This document shows, piece by piece, positions 10,103 to 11,908 of a stretch of DNA of 11,908 nt. The stretch covers positions 1 through 11,908 of the forward strand of contig DPYI01000051.1 in the NCBI GenBank assembly GCA_003545435.1. The letters run 5' to 3'. The notes beneath the pieces were generated by a model. That model had not been told where the DNA came from. It worked only from the letters and a program-made list of their open reading frames with translations, and did no database searches. The stretch is from Patescibacteria group bacterium. GTDB taxonomy: Bacteria > Patescibacteriota > Microgenomatia > UBA10105 > UBA927. The position numbers and the translations under genes are program-made. The stretch's first letter is position 1, and each line of letters begins with the position of its first letter.

Positions 10103-11836
10103 TCACTGAATATCTTTCACCTTTAGCTGTAACTGCCGGTTTCCATTCCACTCATTCAGGTCAATGGTGTAAGCAATATCAACCGGCTGATCCGGTTTGA
10201 GGTCATCGGAAAAACTAGCGTGGTTGAAAAAGACGGCGTCAAACGTTGCATTGTTACATTGTTTCACTCGCCTCGCTGAAAATTTCGAGTCGAAGCGGGT
10301 TGCTCTATTGTTAGAAGAAATACGGAATTTCAGGTGTTTGCCGTCTAATCCGATTTTCCGGAAATCCATAACTTTTACTCCTTTTGACAAAAAAACAGGG
10401 TCGGGATTGCCAAAGCCGAAGGGCTGCAGCTGTTGGAGCTGTTCATACAACTCTTCGGTTACCTCTCCAAGCGGAAGCTCAAGGTCAATCGGCACCGGAC
10501 GCTTGAGCATGGCATCCGTAATCTCCTTTTGAGCCAGCTTTTCAAGCTGTTCCTGAAGTTCCTGCAATTTCTCAGTTTTAACAGTAAATCCGGCTGCCAG
10601 CGGATGGCCTCCCACGTCTACCAGAAGGTGAGAAAAAGATCTGATAGCCTCAACGACGTCAAATCCTTTGATGGACCGGGCTGAAGCTTTGCTTATGTCC
10701 TCTCCAATGGATACAACAATGCTTGGCAGGTAATATGTTTCCACGAGTTTGCCGGCGACCAATCCGATAATACCCTGGCTGTACGACTGGTGGGCGACGA
10801 ACAGGAGTTTTTTCTTGATTGTCTCCCCATATTCCCTTTGAACATACTCTTTGGCGTGAATCGTCGTATCGAGAGTCAGCTGTTGACGCTCACGGTTTGT
10901 GAGCCCAAGCTTTGATGCAAGCTGCACAGCTTTCTCCCGACTGTTCGTGCACAAAAGCCTCAGGCCGTCGAGGGCATGTTCCATCCTCCCCATGGCATTC
11001 AGGCGTGGGGCGAGCATGTGGGAGATGCTGTAGGCAGTCAACTGATCCTTCCTCACCCCTGCTTCCTCCATGAGAGAAAGAAGTCCTACGCGATTGGTTT
11101 TTCTCAATTCCTCAAGCCCGTATTTGGCTATCGATCGATTGGTGCCCAAAAGAGGCATCATATCCGCAATCGTACCTATAGCAGCTAGTGGGAGAAGTTC
11201 ATAAAGAAATTGTTGCATTGGTACATTATTTAATTGTAAAGATTGCTTCTCCGCCGGCTGGCGGATCGCAATGACACGTGTGATTAGTTCTTTAGCGAGG
11301 AAAAAGGCGACGCCGGCGCCGGATAGTTTGGTTGTGTGGATAATGAGAGCGTCAGGAAGCTTTTTTGGTTTCATATGATGATCAGTGACAATGACATCCA
11401 TCCCTTTTGATTCGGCATACTCAATTTCTTTGAAAGCCGTAATCCCGTGATCAACGGTAATAAGAAGTGTCGGGTGAAAGTTTTTTAAAACCGCATCAAT
11501 GCCTTTTTCCGTCAACCCATACCCTTCCTCAACCCTATGAGGGACATACGGCATAATCCTGCCTCCGAGTTTATACACGGTTTCCCAAACAATAGCTCCT
11601 CCTGTTAATCCGTCCGCATCATAGTCCGTATACACGACAATGGATTCTTTTGTTTTGATTGCTTTCAGTATTCTGGTAATTGCTTTTTTCATACTTTTTT
11701 CATCAAGGGAAACATCCGCCAAAGATAATTGATCGGGATGTTTAGGGTGAAGAAATGCTTCTATATCTTTTTTTGAACTTATCCCGCGGTTTCGAAGTAT
11801 AGTAATAAGAATGTCCTCATCATTCCATTTTTTCAT
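10103..11836 (-). CDS. recJ: single-stranded-DNA-specific exonuclease RecJ
   Basis: RecJ degrades single-stranded DNA 5' to 3' in recombination and mismatch repair. From the ATG at 11836 it has 577 residues; the frame extends 18 codons upstream, but that part covers the promoter and an inverted repeat. The phosphoesterase core shows YTDYDADG (D71, D73, D75), DHG (129-131) and the DHH signature VTDHH (D152-H154). The DHHA1 domain has GGHPLAAGF (409-417), and an OB-like C-terminus follows. Two stretches look inserted and repeat-derived. Residues 188-209 (VIAIRQPAEKQS, then LQLNNVPMQQ) lie just before ELLPLAAIGTIADMMPL. Residues 510-529 interrupt the C-terminal domain between ISSNN and ATFDAVFF. 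Neither touches a catalytic motif. A -10 TATGAT at 11854-11849 gives a leader of about six bases. Confidence 0.96.
   Translation of the reverse strand: MKKWNDEDILITILRNRGISSKKDIEAFLHPKHPDQLSLADVSLDEKSMKKAITRILKAIKTKESIVVYTDYDADGLTGGAIVWETVYKLGGRIMPYVPHRVEEGYGLTEKGIDAVLKNFHPTLLITVDHGITAFKEIEYAESKGMDVIVTDHHMKPKKLPDALIIHTTKLSGAGVAFFLAKELITRVIAIRQPAEKQSLQLNNVPMQQFLYELLPLAAIGTIADMMPLLGTNRSIAKYGLEELRKTNRVGLLSLMEEAGVRKDQLTAYSISHMLAPRLNAMGRMEHALDGLRLLCTNSREKAVQLASKLGLTNRERQQLTLDTTIHAKEYVQREYGETIKKKLLFVAHQSYSQGIIGLVAGKLVETYYLPSIVVSIGEDISKASARSIKGFDVVEAIRSFSHLLVDVGGHPLAAGFTVKTEKLQELQEQLEKLAQKEITDAMLKRPVPIDLELPLGEVTEELYEQLQQLQPFGFGNPDPVFLSKGVKVMDFRKIGLDGKHLKFRISSNNRATRFDSKFSARRVKQCNNATFDAVFFNHASFSDDLKPDQPVDIAYTIDLNEWNGNRQLQLKVKDIQ
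10245..10310. repeat. repeat-derived insert inside recJ (C-terminal)
   Basis: An 8-bp-period array, TTGCATTG TTACATTG (10247-10262), is followed by a segment with TTCGA-G-TCGAA (10284-10294) and CGCT/AGCG arms (10274-10277 with 10294-10297). It encodes RATRFDSKFSARRVKQCN in RecJ and keeps the frame. Confidence 0.55.
11211..11275. repeat. REP-like palindrome plus 8-bp array inside recJ
   Basis: Bases 11241-11275 start GATTGCTTCTCCGCC and end GGCGGATCGCAATGAC, with ATTGC/GCAAT and TCCGCC/GGCGGA arms. This is the recurring bacterial repeat bounded by GTCATTGCGA and AGCAATC. Adjacent 11211-11234 is an 8-bp-period array (TTGCATTG GTACATTA TTTAATTG). Together they encode VIAIRQPAEKQSLQLNNVP in RecJ. 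Confidence 0.75.
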
Positions 11837-11848
11837 GGCCTCTATGGT

Positions 11849-11877
11849 ATCATAGAACCAACGACGTTGTCGTTGGT
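11849..11877 (-). promoter_or_regulatory. recJ promoter region with inverted repeat
   Basis: TATGAT on the minus strand (11854-11849) predicts a start near 11842, six bases before the ATG. Just upstream, ACCAACGAC-GTT-GTCGTTGGT (11857-11877) is a perfect 9-bp-arm inverted repeat with a 3-bp spacer, in the -35/spacer region where an operator would act. Confidence 0.45.
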
Positions 11878-11889
11878 AAATCCGAAGCA

Positions 11890-11908
11890 CGAAATCCGAA
11901 ATTCGAAA
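11890..11908. repeat. heptamer array CGAAATY at window edge
   Basis: CGAAATC, CGAAATT and CGAAA are consecutive 7-bp units running out of the window. The array marks the spacer upstream of recJ. Confidence 0.65.

Overview
The window looks like a chromosome segment from a Candidate Phyla Radiation (Patescibacteria) bacterium, most likely Microgenomates-like. The pointers are a standalone winged-helix/Cas2-like protein of a type common there, compact core enzymes, DUF5666 and Ig-like surface proteins, a Cys-rich secreted-protein remnant, many genes whose promoter sits right against the start codon, and numerous short dispersed repeats. TGA acts as a stop. The lineage call is inference from gene style; no marker gene was searched.

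Left part (1-2740), visibly more AT-rich. A frameshifted Cys-rich secreted-protein gene is followed by a candidate structured RNA, a CPBP-family membrane protease and an FkbM-type methyltransferase bracketed by two imperfect 23-nt direct repeats. Next is the most striking object: a minus-strand wHTH + Cas2-like (PaaX-like) gene sitting between two nearly identical 36-nt perfect palindromes. It is either a small mobile unit or a self-regulating locus with paired dyad operators.

Middle part (2750-7280). A cluster-less MutY adenine glycosylase is followed by a two-gene minus-strand operon (membrane-anchored Ig-like protein, then a secreted tandem DUF5666 protein). The ribosome GTPase Era is divergent from that operon and convergent with glutamyl-tRNA synthetase.

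Right part (7416-11908). A single-pass membrane protein of unknown function converges on a D,D-carboxypeptidase (peptidase S11). Back-to-back with the latter is a candidate small RNA (strong promoter, three hairpins, terminator), then a small unknown gene, and RecJ, which runs toward it.

A theme across the window is repeat invasion. Arrays with 7-, 8- or 9-bp periods lie at most gene boundaries and also inside the reading frames of mutY, gltX, dacA and recJ, where they add or supply in-frame peptide. recJ also carries an in-frame copy of a REP-like palindrome. Several genes (era, gltX, dacA, the 9742 gene, nearly recJ) have a -10 hexamer placed so that transcription would begin at or within a few bases of the start codon, implying leaderless mRNAs; the Ig-like/DUF5666 operon instead uses strong Shine-Dalgarno sites.
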